Positions 45,425 to 59,589 of a stretch of 64,000 nucleotides of DNA are shown in pieces. The position numbers were made by a program, and so were the translations under genes. How positions within the stretch are numbered: position 1 is the stretch's first letter; each line of letters opens with the position of its first letter. The notes under the pieces are model-generated. The model saw only the letters and a program-made list of their open reading frames with translations. It had not been told where the DNA came from and searched no databases. Source of the stretch: Anastatus disparis (lineage: Eukaryota; Arthropoda; Insecta; Hymenoptera; Eupelmidae); the NCBI GenBank assembly GCA_017163975.1, contig JAFFSR010000280.1, forward strand, positions 1,240,001-1,304,000. The letters run 5' to 3'.

Positions 45425-45865
45425 AGCTTTTTGAAAGTAAAACATAAGTCAAATCGATGTTTGAGACGAAGAACGGGTTATTTTGTTTTTACTTGAAGAA
45501 AGGGGCTTTTTCGTTTTTAGTTGAAGAAAGGGACTATTTCATTTTTATTTGAACAAAAAGCTATTTAGAAAAAATTTTTTTTTACAATTTTGTAGTGGTA
45601 TACCTAAGCTACGGCTTTGACAATATTGCTCCTTATCTAAATTAAATGCTATGTATCCTGCATACCAGAGGTTTTCTAAGTAAATAATGAATTTAAATTT
45701 ATTTCTTCAATTTATATAAGTAGCAACATTGTTAAGATATCACTAAAAATTGCTAAAAATTTTTTTTTCCGAAATATCTTTTTTTAAATAAAAATGAAAT
45801 AGCTCCTTTCTTCAATTAAAAACCGAAGTAACCCGTTCTTCATCTCAACCGTCGAAATGATTTCA
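45425..45865. mobile_element. 440-bp foldback element
   Basis: The left arm has GACGAAGAACGGGTTATTTT and ACTTGAAGAAAGGGGC, and the right arm carries the inverse (GCTCCTTTCTTCAATTAAAA, AACCCGTTCTTCATC). The left arm holds an extra tandem copy of the TTGAAGAAAGGG block. Confidence 0.7.
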
Positions 45866-45929
45866 GATTTTAAAAGAAATATTTTTTCAAAATATTTATT
45901 GTATTCTTATAATTTTATTAAAGGTTAAT

Positions 45930-46030
45930 ATTTTTTATTTTTTGACACAGAGTGAATAAAATTGCACATCAAGAATTTGGTTGCGTTTCATTACATGCAA
46001 TTCTATGCACGCCGTGTCAAAAAATAACTA
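45930..46030. repeat. Short foldback repeat
   Basis: AATATTTTTTATTTTTTGAC with ACAGAGTGAATAAAATTGCA is matched inversely by TGCAATTCTATGCACGCC and GTGTCAAAAAATAACTAATA. It is a hairpin of about 100 bp, MITE-like. Confidence 0.65.
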
Positions 46031-48780
46031 ATATTCAATAATACTTAAAATTATTGCTGATTAATAATCTAAAAAGTTCTGAAGTTACAAATAAGATACA
46101 TTAATATGATAAATTATTTAATTTGATCTCAATAAACTTCTCATATTATTCTTTAACAATTACTTGCATCGTATAATAAAAACAAAAACTTCATTTTCTT
46201 GACGATCGTAACATACACACTATACAATAGCCAGAAATGACCTAGCCAACTATTTAACATTCACTGAAAGAAGTTTTAAAAAGAAAAAAAAAGTTATGCA
46301 TACTAATAATATAATCTTAAAAATGCAAAAAAAAATCGACAACGAAAAACGTTTAGTATTATTTAAGATATAATTTGTAACCTAAGATTCATCAAAGCAA
46401 TAGCATATACATTATCAGTAGCTCTGTCGAACTTGTTGCATATATCAGTTGCATTCATCTGCATACATACGAAAGTGGTTTTGACGCACACTAAAGCTAT
46501 TATAAAACTTTCTATCGCTATTCATGTAGGTACACCTGTCTCAAGCTCTTTATTCATTTACTATCCATTTCACCTTAGTTTTCTCTTTCTAACTTACTTT
46601 TTATTATTTAATTTATTATTTTTTTTTTACTTTTCTTTTTTGAAATAGGACAAAAATAATCAATATAATCTATTATTCATACCTCAAACATTGATAGGAG
46701 ATATCTTCCTTTTAATCTTAATAATAAAGTTAATTAATTAAAATGCAAATATTAAATTTATAATTAAACGGTAATATAATGCAGTCGAACAAAATATTGA
46801 ATATTTTTTTCAAATTTAACCCATATATCATTCGTAAATCAGTACTAAAACATGTAAACTTCAACTAAAGTATATGATGCAATGAAATTGTAATTCTTAC
46901 TCCATAAACTTAGCGTCCGTAACTTAGAAGTGTTAGACAAATTACATTGACAAGATAACATTACGTTAATTTAACAAATAATAAATTCAATAGAATTTAT
47001 TATTTGTTAGCTCAATTAGAAAATTTTTTAGCGTGAAATAATGTTAATTACATCACACACCTATTTACAAATTCAATTTTATAATTATTTCCATAATTTT
47101 TTGTTAATTTTGAAAAAAATACGATAATAAAATATTTAAAGTTAATGTTTAAAAAAATTTTTACCATTTTTATTTTTGTTTACAACTACATTGAGATTAA
47201 ATTTTATCGAATCAAATACCGAATTCTTTTAAATACAAAACTATTTTAATTTCCAATACTTTATAATATCTACATTTTTTGCTTTAACAAGTTTTATTCT
47301 GCTAAACACTTGAAAATTTTGTTTAAATTTGTACTTAATTCGACCTACTATGTACATGAATCGAGCATGCTTAATGGACCATAACTCAAGCTCGCTAACA
47401 TGATGCAATAAATCTACGATTAACAAAATTTTGTTTTACATGAATTCTTCAAACAATTGGAAATCTATTTACAAATGTTTCATTTGAAAAATTATAAAGT
47501 CGATCTTGAAAATAAAAACTATTGAATGAATTATAATTAGAAAGTCACATTAAAATATATTAAATATCTTGAGCGGTATTAAATATAAAAATATTATCTT
47601 GAAAATATTTTAAAATTTAATTAGTAAAGATTAAAATTAATTGTGCATAATAACACAAATTATGATATAGGATTAAATCTTCTATTAAATTTTTATATTG
47701 AATTTTTTGCTAGTACTATTAAATTGACTTTATCTTAAAAGCAATTTGAATAAAGTAATAACAAATATTATCTCTTTTAATGAAATGCCACTGTCATGTT
47801 TTCCAGAGTAATAAGATACAAAATTAGTTTTATTTAAATGCATTGAAAGCAACGGCAATACAAAACATGTATAATATACACAATAATGTATAAATATTTT
47901 AAAGTATGCATTTATTACTTTTTCTACTTATAATATATGTCAAGTCGATAAATTTTAATAATCCAATGATTTAAAACATCAATGATTTAGTTTCTATACC
48001 TATTATAACTTATGTAACATTATTAAGATGCATTTTTAAAGTTTATACTTTTTTTATTTGCAACTTAGATTTAGCGGAATAAGCGTTACATAAACTAAAA
48101 CGATGCTATTAATTCTCTATGTCAATGTTGGAATATAATGAAATAACTGCCAATAAGCCATCACAATGTATAAAGCTTCCGTTACTTGACTTGAAATTAA
48201 TAAATCTTAAGTTTTTCTTCGCAATCATTTTGGTTTGATATTATTTAATGTTCAGATTTCACAATTAAAGGAAAAAATTTTCAATTTTATTTTTATAGTA
48301 TAATATTTCTGTGTTTTAATAATTAATATTCAAATCATTCAATTCATTGAACATATTATCAATTAAAATTTAAGCGATTTATGTAACGAGATTCCTTTTT
48401 GTTAAATTTTATGTAAATATCAATGAGTTTCTTCAATTAAAAAAATTTGACAATACTGTGATCAATTATCGTTCCAGATTATTTAAGATACTAAATAAAA
48501 GTGAAGTATATTTTATTTAATGACTTTTTTATTTTGCAAACGAAATTTCACAACACATTGTTCACATATTTTGTATTTTCACAAAAAAAAAAAAACATTT
48601 ATAACTTTTTGAGTATCATAAATCTTCTGTTATAGTTGTTTTATACCTTTATTAAAACCACAATATATAACAGCATAAGCCACCATTTCAAGAATTGGTA
48701 CTTAAAAATAAAATTAATACTTATAAAAAAAAATTCTTCAGCCAACGTAAAATTCTTGAAATGCAGATAATCTAAAATAC
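46031..48780. other. AT-rich DNA, no gene seen
   Basis: No coding segment or long repeat was recognised. Short frames (46433-46648 and 47241-47426) have no domain or splice context. It is probably intergenic DNA upstream of the cuticle gene. Confidence 0.5.
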
Positions 48781-49461
48781 TCGAATCATCGGGTGTTGTC
48801 TCTCGTGTCACTCCTGACTAAATGTCAATGTTAATAGCCTTTAAAGCTCGTCGTCGAATCGCCCCCGTTTATAAGCTTGAAACAATGGGCATAAGGATCG
48901 AACGTAGCATTTTGCTTGTGAAGAAAAAAAAAACGGTCATATATGTTACAGCATATGTATATCTTTTTTGCATCCTATAATATATATATGTATACCGGGA
49001 CAAGAATTTTGCGCAAGCCCGAACACGCATGTACCACACACGTGCCCATTTTACAATCCACCGATAGGATCGACGGATAGAGAGTGTCTAATGGCACGCG
49101 GCCAACCGAACAAATGCCTTTACAGTACGAGGGGGCAGACACAAAGTCCCCCCTGATTTTATATATATATACATATAGGCACATATGCATATATGCGAAA
49201 GAGACTATATAGCCTTCGAAACAGAGCATTATTACATCTGGGTGTGGTTGTCTGTTGTTAAATATGTGTGCATATATATATTTATATATACAAATATATG
49301 TGTAAATTTCTTGTATTAGATACAAACACCATAAGGTTTTTAGTAAATGGTGGCGTCCGGGGATCGGGGGATTATTGAATCTCAATGGGGTGGGGTAGAC
49401 ACCTATTACAAGGTAAGATATATCCCTCCCTTGTTATAGCAATGTACAATGCTTCGTTTGC
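48781..49461 (+). promoter_or_regulatory. Upstream region of the cuticle protein gene
   Basis: This stretch is GC-richer than the DNA on either side and precedes the TATA box of the cuticle gene. The frames in it (48968-49156 plus, 48975-49385 minus) have no recognisable domain. An upstream regulatory region is inferred from position; specific factor sites cannot be assigned. Confidence 0.3.
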
Positions 49462-49468
49462 TATAAAT
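49462..49468 (+). promoter_or_regulatory. TATA box of the cuticle protein gene
   Basis: TATAAAT lies 76 bp before the last base preceding the ATG. Transcription starting about 30 bp downstream (near 49493) would give a leader of about 50 bases. The orientation and distance fit a TATA-driven cuticle gene. Confidence 0.55.
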
Positions 49469-49543
49469 TGACGGATCAAAGAGCTTGCTAACCATGTGCA
49501 CCCGGGGACTTCGATCTAGGAGTACGAACAACCGACAGACAAC

Positions 49544-52500
49544 ATGATCCCCATTGTGAGTACTGTTACTATATAGTACAAATTGTTAACCGAAGAATAT
49601 TTAAAAAAGAGATTATTCGAGTGATTGTGTTTTAATTTAGATTTTAATAATCTTAAGGGATGAAACATTATTTTTCACTTATAATAATTGTTTTAAACTA
49701 TTGGCATCTTCATTATTGATATTCTTAAGCGTTTTAAGAATGATTTTGTAAAAATGATGCAATATAACATAAAAGTGCAATAATATTGTTCAATATATGT
49801 TGTACAGTAATTTACAATGTATAACGTACATTTTGCACTATATATTTGTTGCAAAATTTTTCATTCAACACAAGACTAATTGATAGTGATGATGCAATAT
49901 AAAATATAGAAAAAAGTAAATCCAAATAATAAAGTATAAATTTCTTTTAATTATTTAAAATTAAAAGAAAATTAAAATTATTTTTAGTATATCGTTGTGT
50001 AATCTCTCTACAAAATATTATTATAGTAAAAATATTACAACCAGTGGGATAGAAAACCGAAAATCTTTTTGGTCTTTACTCTCAATTGTTTTGACTTTTT
50101 AACTATTTATAATATGAAGTTTACATAAACACGTTAAACAATTATTAATTCTATCAAAAATAAAGTTAAAAAGTATATAGAAAAATTCAGATTGTATAAT
50201 ATTAATTGAATAATAATAAAGATGAATTATGTATTTAAAATAAAATGAATTTATAAAATATTTAAAATGATATAACAAATGGAACATAATAAATTTATAA
50301 AATATTTCAATATTTTATTATGATTGTTTTATAGTTAGTTAAAATCATTAATTTATTGTAAATAAAAAAGTAAATCATACTTATGGTTTTAATACTACTA
50401 ATTATTAATAGTAATAATTACATTTTATTAAACAAATTAATGATTACATTGAACGTATTGAATTATATAAAATTTAGAATAGAAATTCGTAATTAATAAT
50501 TTTTTAATAGTTACGAATTGAAAAGAATATTTAAACTTCAACATAATAGAATTTTTAAGTAGATTAATGCCAAGTGCGGCGAGACATACATGCACAATTT
50601 TCAATGACGTTTTTCTTATTTAGCTCCGATACACAAAGAATATTATTTAGTAAAAAAATTAATTTTATTACTATATAGTATTCAAAACAAATTTTCTTTT
50701 GTATGTAGATAAAACGTACACTGAAAAAAATAGAATCTAGAATCAATGAGAATCCGCTTGGTGGTAGAAGATTTTCGTTTTGTTTTAAGCCATAGTAGAA
50801 TTCCGCTTGACTCTAAAGGAAAATCTGCTTCAATGATATCGACTTCCTTCTAATAGATATTCTGCTACCACCTAGCAGAAATATTTTTGAAGCAACTAAA
50901 CTTTAATATGATGAATATTAATCTTGATTATAGTTATTAGGTACAACTAGATTTCTATTTGATTCAAGAACTAAGAATCAAATAGATTTTTCCTCTAACT
51001 CCTAGATTCTATTTTTTTCAGTGTATAAATTTAAAAAAAATTTTGCACTCTTAAGCTCAGTTTGCATCAATAATATTCCATAAATTTATCATTTAATTAA
51101 AAAATGTATGTATTTTCAATTATAATAATTAAGCTTATTAGCATTATAAATACAAAAAAATATAAAATCATATAATTTGTATTTTTCAGATCTTACTTTG
51201 TTTGGTATCGACGGTTCTCGGTGTACCACAATGGTACGGTGGACCAGCGCCGTATGGTCATCACGCCGCTGCCGCACCTCTTGGACCAGACGGTCGTGTC
51301 ATTGATACACCCGAAGTAGCTCAGGCTAAATCAGCTCATCTGGCCGCATTAGCTGAAGCAGCTGCACGTGCACCTAAAGGACCAGGAGGTCCTTATGATG
51401 GACCTGCCCCTGGTGTACCTTATGGCGGTTATGCACCCCGGTACAGGTGACTTTTTAGCGCCTAAAAGCGCACTCATTTTACGCTGTCTGGATCTTTTAT
51501 GACGACCACATCAGCGATTTCACACTTTTTTATTCTCATTCTTTACTTATGAGAAATTTTCATATTTTTAGTTGTTATTAGATACTAATTTAGAAATTGC
51601 ATGATAACATTTTTTTTAATTTGTTCTTTACACGATAATTCTGAAAAAGACTATTAAATCATTATTTTACAGAAAACGGTCTTTTTAGTGCTTTTGGCTT
51701 AATGGTACTTAATTTTTTCACTTTCAATGTGATTAAAATTGATTAATTTTATGTAATTAAATGTACTTCCCATTGTATATTTAATTTAACAGGTTAAAAA
51801 ATGACGGAAATAATGTGAGTCAATATTTTCAATTGACTATATTATAAAACATAAATTGTAAAGAAAATTGTAAACATATAATTTTTATATTAACATATAA
51901 ACATATAAACTTATCTTATTTTGTGAATTAATATTAAAAATTAATATGACTGGGACCCATAAGTAATTAACTTTAAGATTAAATGTGAATCAAAAGGGTT
52001 CTTTTCCGTATAATTTTTCACCCAGTTATATTTTTAATAAAAGTATATTTTAAAATATTTATAACTTTATCATATACATTATTAATGAGTTATCTCATTA
52101 AATTGCAATAAAAATTCATTTCGTGTTTAAAATTCATTATTGTCTGTGTTAACACTTATATCAATATGTTAAAGTTGTCTCTCAGAATGAAACGAAACTT
52201 ATTCTAGATATGATTTTTGATAAAAGAGTAACATAAAATTTGTGTTTTAAAACAATGTTTTCAAATAAAATTTTTGTAAAAATTTTAATGCCATTTAAAT
52301 ATATTAATCAAAATGTGAATGTTGATTTAATAAAAGCTTAGAATTTCAACTAATAGTAGAATAATAATCAGTAGAATTAATCATAGAATAAAAATCAGTA
52401 GAATTCATGTCATAAAATGTGAGTACTAATAAAACTAATTTACTAAAATTAATCAATACATTTTCTTACAAGTTATGAAAAATCATTAGAAAATCAATCT

Positions 52501-52701
52501 CTTCACAGTGGCCCACCAGCTCCTCTTGGACCAGATGGTCGTGTAGTCGACACCCCCGAGGTACAGCAGGCTAAAGCTGTTCACTTTTCATTGTACAATG
52601 CTGAAATTCAAAAGGCTGGACCACCTGGACCAGTTGGCCCAGTGCCGGCTTATCCAAGCTATCACGATGGCTCGTACAACCCAGCTCACGATTATTACTG
52701 A
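49544..52701 (+). CDS. Cuticular protein with two 18-residue motifs
   Basis: Exons: 49544-49555, 51190-51446, 52509-52701; phases 0 and 2; 153 aa plus TGA. Exon 1 codes only MIPI before GTGAGT, the usual tiny first exon of insect cuticle genes. The signal peptide runs [15 protein letters not shown], with cleavage expected near residue 15-18. The mature protein is rich in Ala, Gly, Pro, Tyr and His. Motif 1, residues 35-51 ([17 protein letters not shown]), is followed by [15 protein letters not shown]. Motif 2, residues 96-112 ([17 protein letters not shown]), is followed by [10 protein letters not shown]. These are the 18-residue cuticular motif of pupal and larval cuticle proteins (Cuticle_3-like). 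There is no Rebers-Riddiford chitin-binding domain. It is a secreted structural protein of the exoskeleton. An in-frame TGA just past the exon 2 donor confirms that splicing is needed. Confidence 0.9.
50719..51023. mobile_element. 305-bp MITE in cuticle gene intron 1
   Basis: The terminal inverted repeats are CACTGAAAAAAATAGAATCT and its inverse, about 22 bp and perfect. TA flanks both ends (50717-50718 and 51024-51025). The CACTGAAAAAA-type terminus with TA duplication is characteristic of Tc1/mariner-related MITEs. It ends 166 bp before the exon 2 acceptor and has no ORF. Confidence 0.85.
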
Positions 52702-52876
52702 ACATCTTAATTGTCGATGAGAACAAAAAAAAAACATCAACACAACCCGAGTCCAAACTAATATATATATATACACTCATACAAATAGCGCACCTCTCCG
52801 CTCTAAACTTTTTTTAGTGAACAAAAAATAATAGGGACATTGCGTTGTACGAAGAGGCGTGAAGTAACCAAAATAT

Positions 52877-52882
52877 AATAAA
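52877..52882 (+). terminator. Candidate polyadenylation signal of the cuticle gene
   Basis: AATAAA lies 176 bp after the stop codon. Another AATAAA near 53068 is an alternative. The true 3' end cannot be fixed from sequence. Confidence 0.35.
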
Positions 52883-52901
52883 TCGTAATAGAAATTTTAA
52901 G

Positions 52902-55900
52902 AGTTTTTAATAGAGCGCTGACTCTGTATCAGTGCAATTATAGTATAATTGTTACGTACCAAGTCAGCACTTTTGTAAAAAATTTTTAATTGCTAATGGA
53001 CGGATATCGATAATAGTACTATATTAGTACAATTATCAAGTTGATATGTCTATACTTTTGTTCAAGAATAAATCACTTAGAAAAATTACAGTTTTACAAA
53101 CAAGATTCATTTAACAAAAATGAAAGATTATCATTTTATGTCAAATGAAACGTTATAAATCAAAATAATTTTAAGGATAAAAAAAATTTTTCTAAGTGAT
53201 CTTTATTGTTAACATTTATCGTATTTTGGTACGAAAGTTGGAAGATTTAAGGTTCTCAGTTTCACTTCAAAATCTTTAGAGCGTTTGATTGTTCTTCAGC
53301 TGGCAGTAAGCACAACTTTAATCCTGGGCACATTTCACTTATGTAATCCAATGTCATATTATGCATTACCATAAAGCGCACTATATTTTTTATACTTAAT
53401 CTACCTCTTGATGCAAAATGATTTTGGATTCACTCTTAAAGAAAAATCTATCGCTTCTTTTTCTCAACTTACTTTTTTCTGTCTAATAGAGAAAGGGAGA
53501 TAATATTTATAATTTTGCAATCCTGAAAAAAAATTAGACAACATAATATCTTGTCAGTTTTCTGTTATATTACATGTACCTTTAATTCCGGTCATGTTAA
53601 GAAATGTTAGATACATACTCAATATGAATTTTTTAAATTCTTTGTAGATCATTTTTTCATAGGGTACGTTTCGGATTGTAAAGTCATAAGACCAGCAAAT
53701 CGTAAATCTCTTCACAAGATATTTTGTGCTGACTTTTAAAAGACAAGGAGAAAAAATCGGTTGAACGGGCAACGCCCAATAATTTTTCCTTCTCCATCTT
53801 TCACCTTTTCTTTCTTTTTCTCTCTTTCTATCACTCTCTCTTTCTCTTACTCTCTTTGAAATAGATCTCCCACGCGTGACTCTATTCTCTATGCACAAGA
53901 CAAGTACATATATACGCACACGTGCACAAAGTGCACCTTTTTAAACTGTTTGACATTCTTGCGATAAGAAAAAAAAACACCTTCGCGAATAAAACGGTGA
54001 CACTTTCTATATTCACTTTTTTCATCTGCTCTGTTGTTGCACAATTTATATAACAACGACCCTGAATTATCCTCAGCAAGAAAATTATTCTATAATTTTC
54101 TTTTTATTTTCTACCTCAACCTTTTTTTGCGCTACTTGTATTAAAAAATTTCTTCTCTGCATCGTGCTGGTTTGTGAAAAAAAAAATAAAAGAAATGCGA
54201 GAGGAGCGCCTCACATTACTGTAGCTTTCGGTATAAAAATGCTTTGTCCGACTGCGAATTATTGTTTATTATATTACGCAAACGTGTATAACTTTTATTT
54301 TATATATATATACATATATGAGTCCTGATAATAAAATGTGATTATTTTCTCAATGATACTATGTTTAATGTCATTATAACCCAATACCATTACTATTACC
54401 ATATTATTTAAATATTTTAAAAAATATCAAAAGGTATTATAAGTGTCAATGAATAAAATCAAATTTCACTAGAAAATTCTTTAAATACATGATGAATTTT
54501 AAGTATAATGTAGAGTTTATTATCAAAATCAATTATTAATTCAAAAAAATTGTTACTGCACTAAAATATGCATTTCTAATTCCATTAAAATATTTTTATT
54601 TTGACTTTGATTTAAATTAAAATTTATAAGCTAAATTATTATAAAATTTATTCATATATCTGTTCTTATTAATTTTTATGTTCTTTATGATATTTTAGAA
54701 AACAATAGATGTAATATAAAATTTTAAAAATTTAAAATTCCAATTTATTCTAGAAAATTAACATACTAGAAAGCCATTGTTTTGTTTAAATCAACATATA
54801 TTTTAAATTAAAAACAATTTTTTACAAAGTTTATTATTTCGAAATACACGTTCTCACCTGTATCAAAAAAGAAAAAAATAGAGCATAAGTGAGCATGCAA
54901 ATACTTAAAAAAAACTCTTACACAAAGACTTGCCAACTATAACTTCCAATCGCACGTAAGACATAAAGCAGTCAACAATCTCTAACAAATCTTAAAGCAG
55001 TACATATATAACATTCTTAAATTCCTCACTCCAATTATCCGAAATAAAAATAAAAAAATCCAGTCTTGCCATAGTGAAATATAATGTAATACAAAGAAAA
55101 AAAAAGAAAGAAAAAAGAAAACTAAGCTTAAACGATAAGAGTAGGTGATAACCGCATGCATAATTGTATCACGCATATATCGCATGAACGAATGATATTG
55201 ATTAACGGCTTTGATACAATAACGTCACAAAGAGATTGAAATAACGGATAAAGTGGTTAAGTGTAATTATTGATAAAAGGATAGTTTAAAAAGGATAGTA
55301 GTTAAAGATAAAATAGAGCCAAGGCTTTTTTTCTCTATAGCAATCTAGTAATAGACATGGTTCGAAGTTCAAGTACGTGCACCTTTTTCCAAGAATTCAA
55401 CTGGTAATTGTAAATTCTTTTACTGTAAGAGTAAATGATAAGCGAACCAATCACCGAGCATTAATAGGCTTTCATTTTCTTTTCATTGTTTGATTAGAAT
55501 GAATCAAGTCAATGCAAAGCTTTATTTTACTATTTGTCTTATTTTTAATCGATCATTTTTAATTTATCATATATAGAAATTTTAAAATATTTGTTTGAAT
55601 CTGTTATTAATTTTTTGAAGATAAATTAGTTTATTGACTGTGAAGAAATTTTCTTTTTTCATTTCCTTGTTTGAAGTTGATTATTTTAATTTTAGATGTT
55701 TTTTCTTGAATTATCTCCCTTTAAAAGGCAAATAAAAATTTTAATAAAGTTTCAGGTTTCTTAAGTTTTTAGAAAATCTTTTATAATATAATCATAATAT
55801 AATACTATAAATTATTAATAATAAAAATTCAATTATTTAATATAATCAAAAAATAAAATATAGTCACATTAATATATTCAAGGACGCTTTATGCAATATT

Positions 55901-56940
55901 TATAACAAGAAATGTGAGTATATAACAGGCGAAAGCAGTGCGTTAGCTTAAGAGGTTATCGAATTACTCTATCTTTTCATAATTGAAAAATTTACTTTTT
56001 TGCAAAAACTAATAGTTATTGCAATAAAAAATAAAGAGATAGTCGCATCTTATATGTATATTGAGAAAAACTTGAAAAATTTTTAAATCGTATGATAAAT
56101 CCTAATTTCTAATTTTTTCAATTGTTCTTAAAAATATGATAATATAATTTATTAATTTTTAATTTAATAATTTAAGTTATTTTTTTATTTTTTGCAACAA
56201 TAATTATTTTTTGAAAAAATTAATTTTTCAACTAAAAAAGATCACAAAGATTCGACAATCTTAGATTTGATATTTTATGGTAACGTTGACCTATAGAACA
56301 AACATATATTTTGATAAATATGTAATAGCAATTCTTTACTGACATACATAAATAGCAAATGTGCATAAATACAGTAGACGCCAGTCACATACTCAATTAT
56401 GCACATGAGTGTTAATATATGCTAATGGCGCTGACATGATTATAAGTACGTGATAACGGCTTCTTCGTTAAAAGTAATTTTATACACGTGTAGACGTTTT
56501 GTTTAGTCTTAAATCAGCTGAAGAAACTTATGTGTAAAATAAAAAGGTGCGTCACTTTGATTTAATTTAACATCTTACAAATGTATTGTATAGGTAAAAG
56601 TAACTAATGAATATTCTAAAAATACTTCCTTGAATGGTTATTACGCCTATTGTCTGTTACGCGTTATATTATGCGACACTATGTAACATGCAGTTCTTAT
56701 GATGTATTTATCTGGTGTAATAAATTTTTTTATACGATTATTGCATAAATGAATGAAAGTTGTGTATTAAATATGTGACGTAAAATTATTTGTTTTATTA
56801 AGTTTATTAAATCTATATTCAAATAATTTCATTGATTATAAAGAGCAAAACTCTTAAGGACAGCTTTTCGTCAATCTCAATAAAAAAACAATTTTTTTTT
56901 ATTTTTCAATAGTTTCTTTGGAGTCGAGGAATCGCTCATC
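52902..56940. other. AT-rich DNA, no gene seen
   Basis: The first few hundred bases may be 3' untranslated region of the cuticle gene. Minus-strand frames at 53554-54079 and 54982-55185 are driven by Lys/Arg or Phe runs and show no domain. A pyrimidine-rich tract of CTCTTT repeats lies at about 53805-53855. No clear element boundary was found. Confidence 0.45.
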
Positions 56941-56944
56941 ATCC

Positions 56945-57650
56945 AAAAGGTACATTATTTTGTCTTTTGGTTTCCTTAGCGTAGTTTTTTAGAACTATTT
57001 GAAAACAAAAAAAATTTTTTTGATTTTTCATTTTTTTTGTTTTTATGCAAACTACTCGATGAATTTGCTTAAAAATTTGCGTGGGAATTCTTTGCGATTG
57101 CCAAATAAAGAAAAACTTTTAAAAATTGATTTTCTTAACGCAATTTTTATTTTAGATCATTTTTTAAATTTTTTAAAAAATTTTCATTTTTCATTCTTTT
57201 TTTGTTTTATGTAAACTACTCGATGCCTTTGCTCCAAAGTTAGTATGTAAGTTATTTGCTACTGTCTGACGAAAAAAAGCTTTGGAAAACTAATTTTCTC
57301 AGCGCAGTTTTGACTTTAGAGTATTTTTAAAATTTTCAAAAAAATTTTTCATTTATCTTCTATTTTACGTAAACCATACAACAAATTTTATCCAAAATTT
57401 GAATTCAATCAATTCGCTATTGTCTGAAGAAAATAAGCTTTCGAAAACTAATTTTCTTAGCGTAGTTACAATTTTAGAAAATTTTAAAGATTTTGAAAAT
57501 AATTTCGATTTTTCTGTTTTTATTTTTTTTTATTTTGCGTTAAGTACTTGATGAATTTGTTCTAAAATTTGTAGGGAAATTATTTACGTCTACTAAAAGA
57601 AAGGAAATTTTCGAAAACTAATTTTCCTTGTATAGTTTTAATTTTTGAGC
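56945..57650 (+). repeat. Diverged tandem repeat R2 (copy 2)
   Basis: Units of about 150 bp are marked by TTTTCTTAACGCAATTTTTA-like starts, TTTTATGTAAACTACTCGATG and TTATTTGCTACTGTCTG. They are the same family and orientation as the units at 34975-35590. Confidence 0.7.
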
Positions 57651-57689
57651 ATATGCAGCAATATGTATGGATAAATTATTGACCAAAAA

Positions 57690-58165
57690 GATTAATTGAT
57701 TATCATCATCATCATAATTATATCAATAATAATCATAATCATAATTATCATGATCATCATTAATATTATTATCATAATCATTTTTATAAACATCATCATA
57801 ATCGTAATCATTATAATCATCAATATTCATTTTCTAATAGTCCTAAATTATAATTTATTTAATTATAGTTCCCAAATTTTTACATATTTTTTATTGCAAT
57901 TTACACATAGAAAACATTAATAGAACATTAATGATCCAGGTTATGATCTATGTCCCTCAATTAATGGTCATGAACAGAAGATTAAAATGTTAAATATTTT
58001 AAAATTTATATCAAGTTACATCTTTAACACCGCTTATTTTGATTTCATTTTCAATGAAATTATTTACTTAATTATTTTAATCATAATTATCATATTCATT
58101 ATAATCATTGTCATATTTGTAATCATAATTATAATCATCATAATCATAATCATTATAATCATCAA
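57690..58165. repeat. ATC/ATAATC microsatellite in two blocks
   Basis: Blocks at about 57695-57832 and 58078-58165 are built of ATC, ATA and ATAATC units. They produce isoleucine-rich frames that are not genes. Confidence 0.85.
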
Positions 58166-58319
58166 TATATGCGGAAATTTCATTTTCTCTCCTTGTAAGA
58201 AAATCTATTATTTTCAAATGCTCAATCTGAAGATCCAAGCCTTCAACAGTGTTTCAAAGATCATCATTTATGGATATTATCTTCCTTTGCCTCAAACCGT
58301 TTGGTATAGAACGATCAAG

Positions 58320-59589
58320 TGAAAAAAAACCGTCAAAAATTATTGGTACTTTTATATATATATACACACTAAGGGTTCCTACGCACGTGTATCCACGCAC
58401 TTTTTAAAACTGTTCACTTGAAAATAATTTGTAAGTGGTTCAGACACGAAAAAGAGATGCAGCCTCGCGCGTATTCAGGGAGGGACTCCCCCTTGCAGAT
58501 ATCGCATTGATTTTTTATATATTGATCGTAATGATTATTTTTTTTTCGTTTTTTTTACTGTAAATGACATTGGAGGATATAATTGTATTGTTCGATGTGA
58601 TTAAGTGCATTAGAATGGCTTTGAAATTTTTTTAAACGGTTTATGGTCAAAATGAAATATTTTTACATTTTTAGATATCGTTAGTTCTTGTATTACAACT
58701 TTATATGTCTTAAATTTTATAAATTTTTTGTATTTGTGTGATTATAAATAATTATAGAAAACTATTTCCTGTAAAATTTTTTTAAAAAAGTTTATAAAAA
58801 TTTTATTGTATTTAAAAAAAAGAATTAGTATCACTGATTTTCTTCATTTATAATTTGAAAAATTTCAAGAGTTAGCCATACAATATTAGAAAGTATGTTA
58901 AGTTTTAAAATCAGAATCAAAATTTTTCAATTTAATGAAAATAGTTTGAGTGAACACAATGTAGAGTTGTTCAATAAAAGGAGGATCTAGTTGTGCTAAA
59001 AAAAAATATCTCAATCATTTTCCTACTAAATCATTATCATATATTTCATTTGAAAAAAAATAACTTTATTTTTAAAATAATTGAAAATTTTAAAAAATAA
59101 ACCAAAAAACATTTATGTTAGATCCTTTATGAATTAATTATATTATTTAGTCCCGGGACGAAGACTTTTTTTCTTCTTCTTCATCTTCTGTAAAAGAAAA
59201 GATAAGTATTGCATTATACGACACGCTTATGTTAAGTATTTAATGGCTATAGTTTGAATTTTTAGTAAGTATATTATAGATCAGGAACTTGGTTTCTATA
59301 CCAGGTGACTTTGATTGTCCGACATGAGCAATTTGTAAACACGATGGGCTTAGACTACTTTTTATGAAGCTTTTTTGACTTAACTCCGATAAGAGACTGT
59401 TATATTAGAAAAAGCATTGTATTGATAAAAAAATTTTATTTCTATTTTTTCATTAATTTGTGTATATTTGGACTCAGGGAGTTGAAAACAGTGGTTTCCA
59501 GAAAGTGTATATGTGAAAATTGGTTTTCTTGGCGTAGTTTTAATTTTAGAGCCATTTAAAAAAATTTTTTTCAATTTCGATTTTTTGTA
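58320..59589. other. Mostly AT-rich DNA; GC-richer patch at 58370-58510
   Basis: The patch around 58370-58510 (CCTACGCACGTGTATCCACG and CAGCCTCGCGCGTATTCAG) has a composition unlike its surroundings, but I could not assign a coding frame. The remainder shows no gene. A short tract at about 59515-59560 matches the R2 repeat start. Confidence 0.4.

Noticed and set aside
52571..52780. Minus-strand frames opposite cuticle exon 3
   Set aside because: They are antisense to a well-supported coding exon and have no domain.
53554..54079. Minus-strand 121- and 65-aa frames
   Set aside because: Composition is driven by a pyrimidine-rich tract (Arg/Glu/Lys run); no domain or splice context was found.
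57696..58322. Ile-rich frames of 74 and 111 aa
   Set aside because: They are translations of ATC/ATAATC microsatellites.
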